A stretch of DNA of 64,000 bases from JACRBR01 sp964371355 (GTDB taxonomy: Bacteria > Chloroflexota > Dehalococcoidia > DSTF01 > JACRBR01): assembly GCA_964371355.1 (NCBI GenBank), contig CAYJMG010000007.1, positions 69,778 through 133,777 on the forward strand, read 5' to 3'. Numbering within the stretch: the stretch's first letter is position 1; the number at the start of each line of letters is the position of its first letter. Below the pieces are notes generated by a model. That model did no database searches, was not told the origin of the DNA, and saw nothing but the letters and a program-made list of their open reading frames with translations. A program made the translations under genes and the position numbers. This document shows, one piece after another, positions 51,612-59,705 of this stretch.

Positions 51612-51655
51612 CATCGACGGTCGAACTGCTGACGGGCTGGCGGGTGACCCGCTCG

Positions 51656-51919
51656 CTACCCTTCGTCGTCGATCCCCAGATCTTTCAGGTAGTCGACCGC
51701 GTCCTGCACGGTCGCGATCTTCTCTGCGTCCTCATCGCTGATCTCCAGCGTCTTGCCATCCTTGGAGAACTCTTCCTCCATGGACATGATCAGCTCGACG
51801 AGGTCCAGCGAATCGGCGTTCAGGTCGTCGACGAACGAAGCGCTGGGGACTACCTGGTCTTCCTCGACGCCGAGCTGGTCGACGATGATCTTGCGGACGC
51901 GCTCGAAAACTGTGGCCAC
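51656..51919 (-). CDS. acpP: Acyl carrier protein
   Basis: The 87-residue acidic protein carries the phosphopantetheine site ADSLDLVELIM with Ser37. It holds the growing acyl chain in fatty-acid synthesis. It is the last gene of the DUF177-rpmF-fabD-fabG-nusB-acpP unit and is followed by a terminator. A small insertion (EEFSKDGKTLEISDEDAEK) is within normal variation. Confidence 0.96.
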   Translation of the reverse strand: MATVFERVRKIIVDQLGVEEDQVVPSASFVDDLNADSLDLVELIMSMEEEFSKDGKTLEISDEDAEKIATVQDAVDYLKDLGIDDEG

Positions 51920-51943
51920 GTTGTTCCTCTCCTCCGGACCGGC

Positions 51944-52375
51944 TCAGCTGCCGGGACTGGTCTTGTTTGCGAGCGACATGCTCACCGAGCCGAGCACACC
52001 ATTGACGAATCGAGCAGAACTGTCGCTCCCGTAGATCTTTGCCAGTTCCACGGCCTCGTTGATGGCTGCCCGGATGGGCGCCCCATTATTCATGAGGATC
52101 TCCCGAATCGCAAGACGCAGGATGTTCCGGTCGATGGCGCTCAATTGTTCCACCGGCCACTGCGTCGCCGCCTGGCGGATTACGTCGTCCAGCGCCGCGC
52201 GATGCTCGACCACGCCCTCCACCAGCGTCCGCGCGAAAGCCGCCTGCTCCTCGGTCAGGTTCGCTTCCTCGCTCCGCCGCGCCAGCGCCTCGAGCGGGTC
52301 GTGCGGGGAGACGTCGGACTCGAACAGCGCCTGCAGCGCCACGATCCGGGACTTGCGGCGGGGGTTCGTAGCCAT
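51944..52375 (-). CDS. nusB: Transcription antitermination factor NusB
   Basis: The 143-residue protein begins at ATG 52375, sharing bases with the fabG stop (TAATG). NPRRKSRIVALQALFESDVS, VEQLSAIDRNILRLAIREIL and AAINEAVELAKIYGSDSSAR FVNGVLGS (two adjacent blocks) are typical NusB. It binds boxA RNA with S10 to aid rRNA transcription. The coupling to fabG is tight. Confidence 0.95.
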   Translation of the reverse strand: MATNPRRKSRIVALQALFESDVSPHDPLEALARRSEEANLTEEQAAFARTLVEGVVEHRAALDDVIRQAATQWPVEQLSAIDRNILRLAIREILMNNGAPIRAAINEAVELAKIYGSDSSARFVNGVLGSVSMSLANKTSPGS

Positions 52376-53130
52376 TACTGCATCACCAGCCCGCCATCGA
52401 CGGTGAGCACGTGCCCGGTGACATACGAGGCCTCGTCGGAGGCCAGGAACACCGCCGCAGGCGCCACGTCCTCGGGCGTCCCGGTCCGTCCCACGGCCAC
52501 CATCTTCATGATCTCTTCGCGCTGCGCGTCCGTCAGGGAGGCCGTCATCTCGGTGTCGATGAACCCCGGCGCGATCACGTTCGCCGTGATGTTGCGCGAG
52601 GCTACTTCTTTCGCGACCGCTTTCGTGAACCCGATCATGCCCGCCTTCGCCGCCGAGTAGTTCGCCTGGCCGGCGTTCCCGACCATTCCGGCCACGCTGG
52701 CGACCGAGATGATCCGCCCGAAGCGCTGACGCACCATCGGCCGGATCGCCGCCTTGGTGACGCTGAAGGTGCCTTTCAGGTTCGTGTCGATCACGGTGTC
52801 CCACTCGTCCTCGGACATGCGCAGGATCAGGTCATCGCGCGTCACGCCTGCGTTGTTCACAAGGATATCAATCTTGCCGAAGGCCTTGACGGTCTCCTCG
52901 ACCAGCCGCGGCCCCACCGCCGGGTCCGCCACGTCGCCCCGGAGCATGATCGCGTGCTCGATACCGCCAAGCGCGCCCACCGTCTCCGCGGCGGCGATCT
53001 CGTTCGTCGCGTAGTTGATGGCCACCTGCGCCCCGTGCGCCCGCAACGCCAGCGCGATCGACCGCCCGATACCGCGCGAACCGCCGGTCACCAGCGCCAC
53101 CTTCCCCGACAGGTTGAACAGCATGGTCAT
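52375..53130 (-). CDS. fabG: 3-oxoacyl-ACP reductase FabG
   Basis: The 251-residue protein is a short-chain dehydrogenase with the NADPH motif TGGSRGIG (15-22), NNAG (92-95), and the catalytic Ser145, Tyr158 and Lys162. It reduces 3-oxoacyl-ACP. The start at 53130 overlaps the fabD stop by 4 bases (ATGA). The neighbours fabD, nusB and acpP confirm the FabG role rather than another short-chain dehydrogenase. Confidence 0.95.
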   Translation of the reverse strand: MTMLFNLSGKVALVTGGSRGIGRSIALALRAHGAQVAINYATNEIAAAETVGALGGIEHAIMLRGDVADPAVGPRLVEETVKAFGKIDILVNNAGVTRDDLILRMSEDEWDTVIDTNLKGTFSVTKAAIRPMVRQRFGRIISVASVAGMVGNAGQANYSAAKAGMIGFTKAVAKEVASRNITANVIAPGFIDTEMTASLTDAQREEIMKMVAVGRTGTPEDVAPAAVFLASDEASYVTGHVLTVDGGLVMQ

Positions 53131-54044
53131 GGCGTCAGCGATCCTGCTCCGTTGATGTTCTTCGTCTGCGTCCCCGATGCGACGCGCCTGATGAGGCCTG
53201 TCAGCACGCGTCCGGGGCCGATCTCGATGAACGTGCCTACGCCCTGGTCCGCCATGTACTCCACGCACTGTACCCAGCGCACCGGGTGGGTGAGCTGGTA
53301 GGCCAGCTCCTTCCTGATGACGCCCGGGTCCGTCATGGGACGCGCGGAGTCGTTCGCCACCACAGGCACGCGTGGCGGCTTGATATCGACCGCGTCGAGC
53401 GCCGCGGTGAACCCCGCCACCGCGGGCCGCATCAGCGACGTGTGGAACGCGCCGCCCACGTCCAGCGGGATCGCCCGCTTCGCCCCGCGTGCCAGCGCCA
53501 ACTCGCACGCCTTCGCGATGTTCTCCTTCAGGCCGCCGATGACGAGCTGGCCCGGCGAATTGATGTTGCATAACTCGACGCCGGCCTCGTCGCAGATGCT
53601 CTGGGTCGCCGGCTCGTCCAGCCCCATGAGGGCGGCCATGCCGCCCGGCGTGGCCTCCGCGGCCGCCTGCGTCAGCCGCCCGCGCGTCTCCACCAGCCGC
53701 AGCCCGTCCTCGAACGCGATCGCGCCGGCCGCGGTCAGCGCCGTGTACTCACCCAGGCTGTGGCCCGCCGCGAAGGCGGGTGCTTCGGGCAGCGCACCCT
53801 GTTCCCGTGCCACCGTCAGGAGCGCGATGCAGGTCAGGTAGATGGCTGGCTGGCTGTTGAAGGTCTTGCCCAGCTCCTCGTCGGGCCCCTCGAAGCACAG
53901 CCGTGAGAGCGGGCGGCCCAACACGGCGTCGGCGCTGTCGAACAGCTCCCGCGCGGGCTCGAAGGCGTCGTAGAGGTCGCGGCCCATCCCGGACTCCTGG
54001 GCGCCCTGTCCCGGGAACACCCATGCGACGCTGCTATCTGTCAC
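53127..54044 (-). CDS. fabD: Malonyl-CoA:ACP transacylase FabD
   Basis: The 305-residue protein, read from GTG 54044, has FPGQGAQ (10-16), the nucleophile GHSLGEY (Ser96) and the catalytic His201 in GGAFHTSLM. It moves malonyl groups to ACP to feed chain elongation. It lies in the fatty-acid operon, 119 bp after rpmF, a gap that carries part of the dispersed palindromic repeat at 54095-54151. Confidence 0.95.
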   Translation of the reverse strand: MTDSSVAWVFPGQGAQESGMGRDLYDAFEPARELFDSADAVLGRPLSRLCFEGPDEELGKTFNSQPAIYLTCIALLTVAREQGALPEAPAFAAGHSLGEYTALTAAGAIAFEDGLRLVETRGRLTQAAAEATPGGMAALMGLDEPATQSICDEAGVELCNINSPGQLVIGGLKENIAKACELALARGAKRAIPLDVGGAFHTSLMRPAVAGFTAALDAVDIKPPRVPVVANDSARPMTDPGVIRKELAYQLTHPVRWVQCVEYMADQGVGTFIEIGPGRVLTGLIRRVASGTQTKNINGAGSLTP

Positions 54045-54094
54045 GGTGCGGTGCGGCCTCTCGATGGAACGAAGCTGGCATAACGTGGGTCGTG

Positions 54095-54151
54095 GCGCGG
54101 GCCTTAAGCTCGCGGTTGCGCCCTACGCGGGCTTAACCCGCGGGTTGGGGG
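54095..54151. repeat. Two palindromic units of the dispersed GCGGGC family
   Basis: The unit at 54095-54120 is GCGCGGGCCTTAAGCTCGCG and adjacent bases; the second contains the exact hairpin CGCGGG-CTTAA-CCCGCG at 54126-54142. They lie between rpmF and fabD inside the operon and would form structured mRNA. Confidence 0.7.
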
Positions 54152-54162
54152 CTCCCGCGCGC

Positions 54163-54363
54163 CTACTCCGCGGCGGTCTTGGCGCTCTTGACGGCCACGG
54201 CGCCCGCGCGGCGGTAGAAGCCGCAACTGGGGCAGGCGGTGTGGGGCAGGCGGGCGGAGTGGCACTGGGGGCACTTCGTCAGGCCTGCGGGCTTCAGGGC
54301 CATGTGGCTTCGGCGCTTGCCCTGGCGCGCCTTGGGATACTTCCTCTTTGGCAGTGGTGGCAA
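54163..54363 (-). CDS. rpmF: 50S ribosomal protein L32
   Basis: The 66-residue protein begins MPPLPKRKYPKARQGKRRSH from a TTG at 54363, with AGGAG about 10 bases upstream. The zinc ribbon CPQC...CPSC is complete. It follows the DUF177 gene, the standard arrangement in bacteria. The C-terminal tail (VKSAKTAAE) is slightly long. Confidence 0.94.
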   Translation of the reverse strand: MPPLPKRKYPKARQGKRRSHMALKPAGLTKCPQCHSARLPHTACPSCGFYRRAGAVAVKSAKTAAE

Positions 54364-54432
54364 CGGACTGCGGCTCCTCTCTCGGGTTCGCGATAGTCTA
54401 CCCGACGCCCGGCCACCGGGCTACCCGCCGCC

Positions 54433-54942
54433 CTACGCCTCGCGCAGCCGGGCGAGCTTCGCCCACCGCTCGTCGACCGGGGCCTCGGCGCAAGCGTGGT
54501 CGGTGCTCATCTCCTTGCCGCACAGCGGACACAGGCCCGCGCAGTCGTCGCGGCACACCGGCGCCATCGGCAGCGCCATGGCCCAGTACTGTCGCACGGC
54601 CTCGCGCAGATCCAACTCGTGCCGTGCGGTGATGCGGTACGCATCCTCTTCGCCCTCCTGTTCTTCCACGCGCGCGCCGGTGATCACGTCGATCAAGGGG
54701 ATGAACTCTTCTTCGATCGTCAGGTCGATCGGCAGCGCCGCCGGCCGCAGGCAGCGGCTGCATTGCGCATCGACCTTGCTGTTGAGTCGCGTGCGCACGA
54801 GGATGCCGCGCGGCGTGCGGTCGAAGCGCACGTGTCCCGTCAGGCGATGCGTCTCGCCATCGATCTGTACGTCGTCGTCGACGTCGTACTCGCGGGAGGA
54901 GCCCGTGTGTTCCTTCAGGATGGATGAAACGTTGTAGCGCAT
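54433..54942 (-). CDS. DUF177 (YceD) family protein
   Basis: The 169-residue protein has the DUF177 pattern with four cysteines: DAQCSRCLRP near residue 60, and CAGLCPLCGKEM near 140, likely one zinc site. Family members influence 23S rRNA and ribosome assembly and sit next to rpmF. It is the first gene of the operon leading to acpP. Confidence 0.93.
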   Translation of the reverse strand: MRYNVSSILKEHTGSSREYDVDDDVQIDGETHRLTGHVRFDRTPRGILVRTRLNSKVDAQCSRCLRPAALPIDLTIEEEFIPLIDVITGARVEEQEGEEDAYRITARHELDLREAVRQYWAMALPMAPVCRDDCAGLCPLCGKEMSTDHACAEAPVDERWAKLARLREA

Positions 54943-55044
54943 GGGGGGCCACCTCGGCGGCGCATTCAGCGTATCGGCGGACGGCGCGGCGGGTCAATTC
55001 GCGGATTCCGGCCGCGCTCCGGCTGCGCTCCCGTTGTAAGCCCG

Positions 55045-55075
55045 TTGCCGCATAGCGCGCCTGATCGCCTATAAT
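55045..55075 (+). promoter_or_regulatory. Sigma-70 promoter of the zinc-ribbon / recombinase-like / RNase HIII operon
   Basis: A perfect TATAAT at 55070-55075 follows TTGCCG at 55045-55050 with 19 bases between. The predicted leader is about 100 nt. The divergent DUF177 operon starts 110 bp to the left. Confidence 0.65.
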
Positions 55076-55181
55076 CGCAGCGGCGTCCTACTCTACTTCG
55101 TGTAACTGATCCGTCCTTGCGTTATCCCCACGCCGGCCCGCGCCGATCGCTTGTGCGCGGGGCCGCCGTGGCGGAGCGGAC

Positions 55182-55898
55182 ATGGTGGCCACTCTGTCGA
55201 TGTCACGTTTTAGCGATCTCGTGCGCCTGCAGGAAACCGATCTCGCGCTCGATAGCCGTCGCGCGACGATCGCCGACGGGGAGGCGCGTCTCGGCGAGAC
55301 GCAGGAGCTGAGCGACCTGCGCGCCCGCGCCGACGAGCTGCGCGCCGCCGCGCGTGGCGCCGAAGCGTCGCAGAAAGACGTCGATCTCGAGGCCGATGCG
55401 TTGCGCGCGAAGATCGCGCCTGCCGAGCAGAAGCTCTACAGCGGATCGATCAAGAACCCCAAAGAGCTGGCCGATCTGCAGGCCGACATCGACCAACTCA
55501 AGCGCCACCTCTCCGCCGTGGAGGACCGCGATCTCGAGGCGATAGCCGCGGTGGAGGCGGCGCAGGGCGATCTGCGCGCCGCGGAGGCCGAGCTGGAGGG
55601 GCTGGAGGCCGCGTGGCGCGAAGAGCAGGCCGAGCTGCGTTCCCGGCTCGAGACCGCGACGGCCGAAATCGTGACGCTGGAGGGCGAGCGCGGCGAGCAG
55701 GCCGCGGCCATCGACGCGGAGCTGCTGGCTCGCTACGACCACGTCCGCAGGGTCCATCAGGGCCGCGGGGTGGCAAAGCTCGACCGCAACCTCTGTCTGG
55801 GATGCCGGATCTCTCTTCCGGTCAGTGCCGTCAATCGTGCGAGGGCGGGGAATGTGCTGGTGCAGTGCCCCAACTGCGAGCGCATTCTCTATACATAA
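55182..55898 (+). CDS. C4-type zinc-ribbon coiled-coil protein (CdsZ/DUF164-like)
   Basis: The 238-residue protein is mostly coiled coil (residues 10-180) with the family element KLYSGSIKNPKELADLQADI. It ends in a zinc ribbon, CLGCRISLP...CPNCERILY. GGAG at 55173-55176 supports the ATG at 55182. Such proteins bind nucleic acid or ribosome-associated partners; their function is poorly known. It is followed one base after its stop by the recombinase-like gene. Confidence 0.87.
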   Translation: MVATLSMSRFSDLVRLQETDLALDSRRATIADGEARLGETQELSDLRARADELRAAARGAEASQKDVDLEADALRAKIAPAEQKLYSGSIKNPKELADLQADIDQLKRHLSAVEDRDLEAIAAVEAAQGDLRAAEAELEGLEAAWREEQAELRSRLETATAEIVTLEGERGEQAAAIDAELLARYDHVRRVHQGRGVAKLDRNLCLGCRISLPVSAVNRARAGNVLVQCPNCERILYT

Positions 55899-55899
55899 C

Positions 55900-57309
55900 A
55901 TGAGGGCCGTCGGATATTTCCGCGAGACCGCCCGCGGCGGGCAGACGCTGGCCGAACAGAACAAGGCCTTCCTGGAGTTCTGTGAGAGCCAGGGCTTCGA
56001 AGTGGCCGGGACCTTCGCCGACGCGCCCAGCAGCAACGGTCATGCGCCCGGCTTCCGTCAGCTCGTGGGCTTCCTGCGCCAGCGCGAGCACGGCTTCGTG
56101 GTCGTCGTCGTGCCATCGATCCAGTCGCTGGGCAGCGACCTGCGCGATGCCGCCGTGCGCATCTTCCAGCTCGAGGGTCTGGGCGCGCAGGTGACGCCCA
56201 TCTCCGGCGGCAAGGACGCCGAGGCCGCGCTGATGGCCGCCTGGACCGCCGACGGCTCCAACGGACGCCTCAGCGACCGCGTGCGGGCCGCCATGCGCCG
56301 CAAGGCGGTGAAGGGCGAAGTGCTGGGCCGGCCACCCTATGGCTACAAGGTGGGCGCGCGCCGCCGGCTGGAGCTGGTGCCCGAGGAGGCGGTCGTCGTC
56401 CGCTATATCTTTCGCCTGTACCTGCACGAGGACATGGGGATCCGTCTCATCGCCCGCCGCCTGAACGAGGAGGGGCTGAAGACGCGCCGCGGCGGCAACT
56501 GGAGCATGGTCAGCATCCGCGACATCCTCCGCAACCGCGCGTATCTGGGCACCTACTCGCGCTTCAACGTCCACGTCAGCGGCACCCACCCTTCGCTCGT
56601 CTCGCCGGACGACTTCCACCTGGTGCAGGACCGCCTGAACGCCCGCCGCACCAGCTACTCGCCGCGCGTCGCCTCGCAGTTCCTCCTGTCCGGCATCGTC
56701 CAGTGCGGCTACTGCGGCAACAAGCTCATCGGGGTCAGCCGCAAGCAGTCGTGGAAGCGCCAGAGCGGCGAGACCGTCTCCAACTCCTATCGGTACTACC
56801 AGTGCGAATCGCGAACCAACCAGAGCGTCTGCGGCTACCACACGCGCCGCGCCGACGTGCTGGAAGGCGTGGTCCGCGATGCGCTGTCCCGCATGTTCGA
56901 GAAGGACGGCTGCGGCTTTCCGCAGGCCGGTGATGGAGCCGCCGTCCTCGCGGAGCAGAAGGTCGAAGCCGACCGCCTGCGCTCTCGCCTGCGTGCGATC
57001 GACCGGCGTCTCGAGAGCTATGTCGATGCGGCGTCCCGGGGCCGCATCACCCGCGACAAGATGCGCACCCTCAGCGTGCAGGCCGCCGGCGACCGCCTCG
57101 TCGCCGAGGACGCGCTCGAGCAGGTCGAACGCCGTCTCGACGAGCACATCAACGCCGCCGAGCGCACCCGTGCCCGCGTCCAGTCGGTGGCGCACCTCCT
57201 CGACGGCTGGGACACCCTCGGGTTCGAGCAGCGGCAGTCCACCCTGCGGGATGTCATCGCCCGCATCGAAGTCAACGATGACGGCGCGGCCGTCGTGTTG
57301 CGCCCGTGA
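55900..57309 (+). CDS. Serine-recombinase-like protein with all catalytic residues substituted
   Basis: The 469-residue protein has the large serine recombinase layout: resolvase domain (1-140), recombinase DNA-binding domain (about 143-230, GRPPYGYKVG, GIRLIARRLNEEGLKTRRGG), zinc ribbon (CGYCGNK...CES...VCGYHTRR), and a coiled coil (370-440). The N-terminus aligns without gaps to gamma-delta resolvase: Tyr6 and Arg8 are kept, but Ser10 is Thr10 (MRAVGYFRET). The DRLGR segment reads QSLGS (75-79), so both arginines are Ser76 and Ser79. It should not cleave DNA. The stop of the zinc-ribbon gene is one base upstream and RNase HIII follows in 16 bp. Confidence 0.85.
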   Translation: MRAVGYFRETARGGQTLAEQNKAFLEFCESQGFEVAGTFADAPSSNGHAPGFRQLVGFLRQREHGFVVVVVPSIQSLGSDLRDAAVRIFQLEGLGAQVTPISGGKDAEAALMAAWTADGSNGRLSDRVRAAMRRKAVKGEVLGRPPYGYKVGARRRLELVPEEAVVVRYIFRLYLHEDMGIRLIARRLNEEGLKTRRGGNWSMVSIRDILRNRAYLGTYSRFNVHVSGTHPSLVSPDDFHLVQDRLNARRTSYSPRVASQFLLSGIVQCGYCGNKLIGVSRKQSWKRQSGETVSNSYRYYQCESRTNQSVCGYHTRRADVLEGVVRDALSRMFEKDGCGFPQAGDGAAVLAEQKVEADRLRSRLRAIDRRLESYVDAASRGRITRDKMRTLSVQAAGDRLVAEDALEQVERRLDEHINAAERTRARVQSVAHLLDGWDTLGFEQRQSTLRDVIARIEVNDDGAAVVLRP

Positions 57310-57325
57310 GGCGTAAGGCGTAGGC

Positions 57326-58273
57326 ATGGCCGCGAAGAGCATCACGGTCGCCCAGTCGGCCGAGTCTGTCATCGCCGCTCTCCAGTCCCACGTCGCCGGG
57401 CACGGCGGTGCGTTCGAGCGGCTGCCGCTGCAGAATGGCGCTCGGCTGCGGATGACGCTGCCCACAGGCCCCGTCGCGCTCAACGTCTACCCGTCGTCGA
57501 AGGGCGGGGGCGGCGTGACGAAGGTCGTCTTCGACCGCGCCGACACGCCCGAGGCCGATGCTATCTCGGCGCTCCTCGGCGGCACCGCCTCGTCCCCGGG
57601 CTCGAAGAAGTCCGCGTCCACCACCATCGAACCGATGCTCGCGGGGGCTGCGTGCTGGATCGGCAGCGACGAGAGCGGCAAGGGCGACTACTTCGGGCCC
57701 CTCGTCGCCGCCGCTGTCGCTCTCACGTCCGATAGCTGGCGGGTCCTGGAGGCGCTCGGCGTCCGGGACAGCAAAGCCCTCACGGACAAGACCGCCCTCA
57801 GCCTCGCCGCGCAGATCCGCGACGCCTTCCCCAACGAAATCGTCACCATCATGCCGCCGCGCTACAACCAGCTCTGGGAGAAGATGCGCAGCGTCAACCG
57901 CGTGCTCGCCTGGGCCCACGCCCGCGCCATCGAGGAGGTGGCCGGACGCGCGCCGACCGCGACGGCGGCCGTCGCGGACCAGTTCGGCGACGAGTCCCTC
58001 ATCCGCGACGCCCTGTTCCGCAAGGGCCGCCAACTCCAGCTCGCGCAGATGCCACGCGCAGAGCGCGACCCCGCCGTCGCGGCCGCCTCCATCCTCGCTC
58101 GCGCCGAGTTCCTGCGCCGTCTCGACCAGCTCTCCCGAAAGGCCGGCCTCGTCCTCCCGAAAGGCGCCGGCCCCGGCGTCGACGCGGCGGCCCGCACCCT
58201 GATCGCGTCGGACGGCCGTGAATCACTCGCCGACTATGCCAAGCTCCACTTCAAGAACACAAAGCGGCTGTAG
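57326..58273 (+). CDS. rnhC: Ribonuclease HIII
   Basis: The 315-residue protein has an N-terminal TBP-like substrate domain (1-95) and the RNase H core with GSDESGKGDYFGP (113-125; Asp115, Glu116), RDSKAL near 153 and DQFGDE near 213. The Asp-Glu-Ser core in place of Asp-Glu-Gly marks HIII. It removes RNA from RNA-DNA hybrids. It is cotranscribed with the recombinase-like protein, and the RNase P RNA gene follows 107 bp later. Confidence 0.93.
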   Translation: MAAKSITVAQSAESVIAALQSHVAGHGGAFERLPLQNGARLRMTLPTGPVALNVYPSSKGGGGVTKVVFDRADTPEADAISALLGGTASSPGSKKSASTTIEPMLAGAACWIGSDESGKGDYFGPLVAAAVALTSDSWRVLEALGVRDSKALTDKTALSLAAQIRDAFPNEIVTIMPPRYNQLWEKMRSVNRVLAWAHARAIEEVAGRAPTATAAVADQFGDESLIRDALFRKGRQLQLAQMPRAERDPAVAAASILARAEFLRRLDQLSRKAGLVLPKGAGPGVDAAARTLIASDGRESLADYAKLHFKNTKRL

Positions 58274-58297
58274 GCGCGGGAAGGCGCGCGCCCGCGC
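58274..58297 (+). terminator. GC-rich hairpin after rnhC
   Basis: GCGCGGG at 58274-58280 pairs with CCCGCGC at 58291-58297 directly after the rnhC stop. There is no T-run; it may weaken transcription before rnpB. Confidence 0.4.
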
Positions 58298-58369
58298 GGC
58301 TGAGAGCCGGTGCTGCGAGGGTGAGGACCGCCAGATCTCACCTCTCACGTCTCACCTCGCACTTCCCCG

Positions 58370-58375
58370 TATACT
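58370..58375 (+). promoter_or_regulatory. -10 element of rnpB
   Basis: TATACT ends 6 bases before 58382, where the P1 helix of the RNase P RNA begins, so it fits the -10 exactly. The -35 region is instead a TCTCACC-type 7-bp repeat (58336-58363, four units) with no TTGACA-like hexamer. Confidence 0.6.
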
Positions 58376-58381
58376 GGAACT

Positions 58382-58850
58382 GCCAGCGGGCCGGGTGGCC
58401 GCTCCCGAAAGGGGGAGGAAAGTCCGAACTCCACAGGGCAGGGTGCCTGCTAACAGCAGGGCGTCGCGAGGCGACGGAAAGTGCCACAGAGACATACCGC
58501 CGGCTTGATCCCGCGAGTGCCGCAGCAAGAACGCCTGCGGCCTTCGCGGGATCAAGTCGGTAAGGGTGAAATGGTGCGGTAAGAGCGCACCGGCGCCGTG
58601 GCGACACGGCGGCCGGGCAAACCCCACCCGGAGCAAGGCTACATAGGGGACCGCGGTCCGTCCGGGCGATTTCGGTCGCTCGGCGGCCTAAGGACGGCCC
58701 GTCCGAGAGTCCCGGGTAAGCCGCTCGAGCTGCGAGGCGACTCGCAGCCCAGATAGATGGTCACCGCCCTCTCGCCGCCGTAGCGCCGGCTTTCAGCCGG
58801 CGTGGGGTGGCCCAGGGGGTACAGAATTCGGCTTACAGGCCCGCTGGCGC
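58382..58850 (+). ncRNA. rnpB: RNase P RNA (bacterial type A)
   Basis: The conserved core GAGGAAAGTCCGAACTCC appears near 58426, then AGGGTGAAATGGTGCGGTAAGA near 58563, GGCAAACCCCACC near 58615, AGATAGATGGTCACCG near 58751 and ACAGAATTCGGCTTACAGG near 58821. The terminal P1 helix is perfect: GCCAGCGGGCC at 58382-58392 pairs with GGCCCGCTGGC at 58838-58848. A CTTT stretch follows. A 7-bp hairpin, CGCCGGC-TTTCA-GCCGGCG at 58784-58802, lies in the 3' peripheral part and resembles the dispersed palindromic repeats. The RNA cleaves pre-tRNA 5' leaders. Confidence 0.95.
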
Positions 58851-58860
58851 TCTTTCCAAA

Positions 58861-58891
58861 GGGTTAGGGACAGGGATGAGGGACAAAGGGG
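58861..58891 (+). other. G-quadruplex-forming motif after rnpB
   Basis: Five G-runs (GGGTTAGGGACAGGGATGAG and following GGACAAAGGGG) occur within 31 bases just beyond the RNase P RNA. It resembles the run at 28609-28632. Confidence 0.55.
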
Positions 58892-59008
58892 TCCGTGGTT
58901 GCGCTTGTCGCCCACTCACCCGTCGTCCCGCTCCCGTCTTCGCGCCTCTCTGAATTGCGCCGCGCGATCCCACCCCTCACAATGCCCCGGTCAAGGAGGA
59001 GACCACCG

Positions 59009-59623
59009 ATGAAGATGCTCGTGACTATCCTGCTGGCCGGCGCCGCTGTCCTGGCAGCCTGTGGCGACGACGGCAGCGGCGACCTGCCACTCACCCCCGG
59101 CGGCGGCGCTTCGCCGGACACTGGCGGCGTCCGCCCCTCCTCGTCCACCACCGCCGAAGCCGGCGCGCCCACGACGGCACCTACGCCCGCCGGGACGTCC
59201 GTCGGCGCCACCACCGACAGCGACGGCAGTGCCCCCGGCGTCCCGGCCCTCACCGGCGAGATCCAGCAGGTCGATGTCACGTCGCCCTACACGAACGCCC
59301 CGGCCACGCTGCGCTTCATCGACGAGGTGGTCGGCGACGGCGACGCGCCGTCCGGACCGTCCGCGACGGTGACCGTGCACTACACGGGCTGGCTCACCGA
59401 CGGCACGAAGTTCGACAGCTCCGTCGACCGTGGGGAGCCGGCGACGTTCCAACTTAGCGGGGTCATCCCCGGCTGGACCGAGGGCGTCGGCAGTATGAAG
59501 GTCGGCGGCAAGCGGCGACTCATCATCCCCGGCGACCTCGCCTACGGCCCCAGCGGCCGCCCCCCGTCCATCCCCGCCAACGCCACCCTCATCTTCGACG
59601 TCGAGCTGATCTCGATTCAGTAG
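59009..59623 (+). CDS. Exported FKBP-type peptidyl-prolyl isomerase lipoprotein
   Basis: ATG 59009 has AAGGAGG about 9 bases upstream; the product has 204 residues. A lipoprotein signal (LVTILLAGAAVLAACGDD) is followed by a Ser/Thr/Pro linker and an FKBP domain from about residue 95 with VTVHYTGWLTDGTKFDSSVD, GVIPGWTEGVGSMKVGGKRR, and LAYGPSGRPPSIPANATLIF. It assists folding of exported proteins outside the membrane. The cytoplasmic FKBP follows 82 bp later; the two share the KFDSSVDRGEP segment. Confidence 0.9.
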   Translation: MKMLVTILLAGAAVLAACGDDGSGDLPLTPGGGASPDTGGVRPSSSTTAEAGAPTTAPTPAGTSVGATTDSDGSAPGVPALTGEIQQVDVTSPYTNAPATLRFIDEVVGDGDAPSGPSATVTVHYTGWLTDGTKFDSSVDRGEPATFQLSGVIPGWTEGVGSMKVGGKRRLIIPGDLAYGPSGRPPSIPANATLIFDVELISIQ

Positions 59624-59705
59624 CCCAATGGTCCTGTCGGGGCGATTCGCCGACTCGCCCCATTGCATCCAAGGCACCATCTCGAGAAGAAGGAGAACGC
59701 CCCGC

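Noticed and set aside
55900..57309. An active integrase marking a prophage or integrative element
   Set aside because: The catalytic Ser and Arg residues are substituted, the flanking genes are core genes with tight spacing, and no attachment-site repeats or phage genes are seen.
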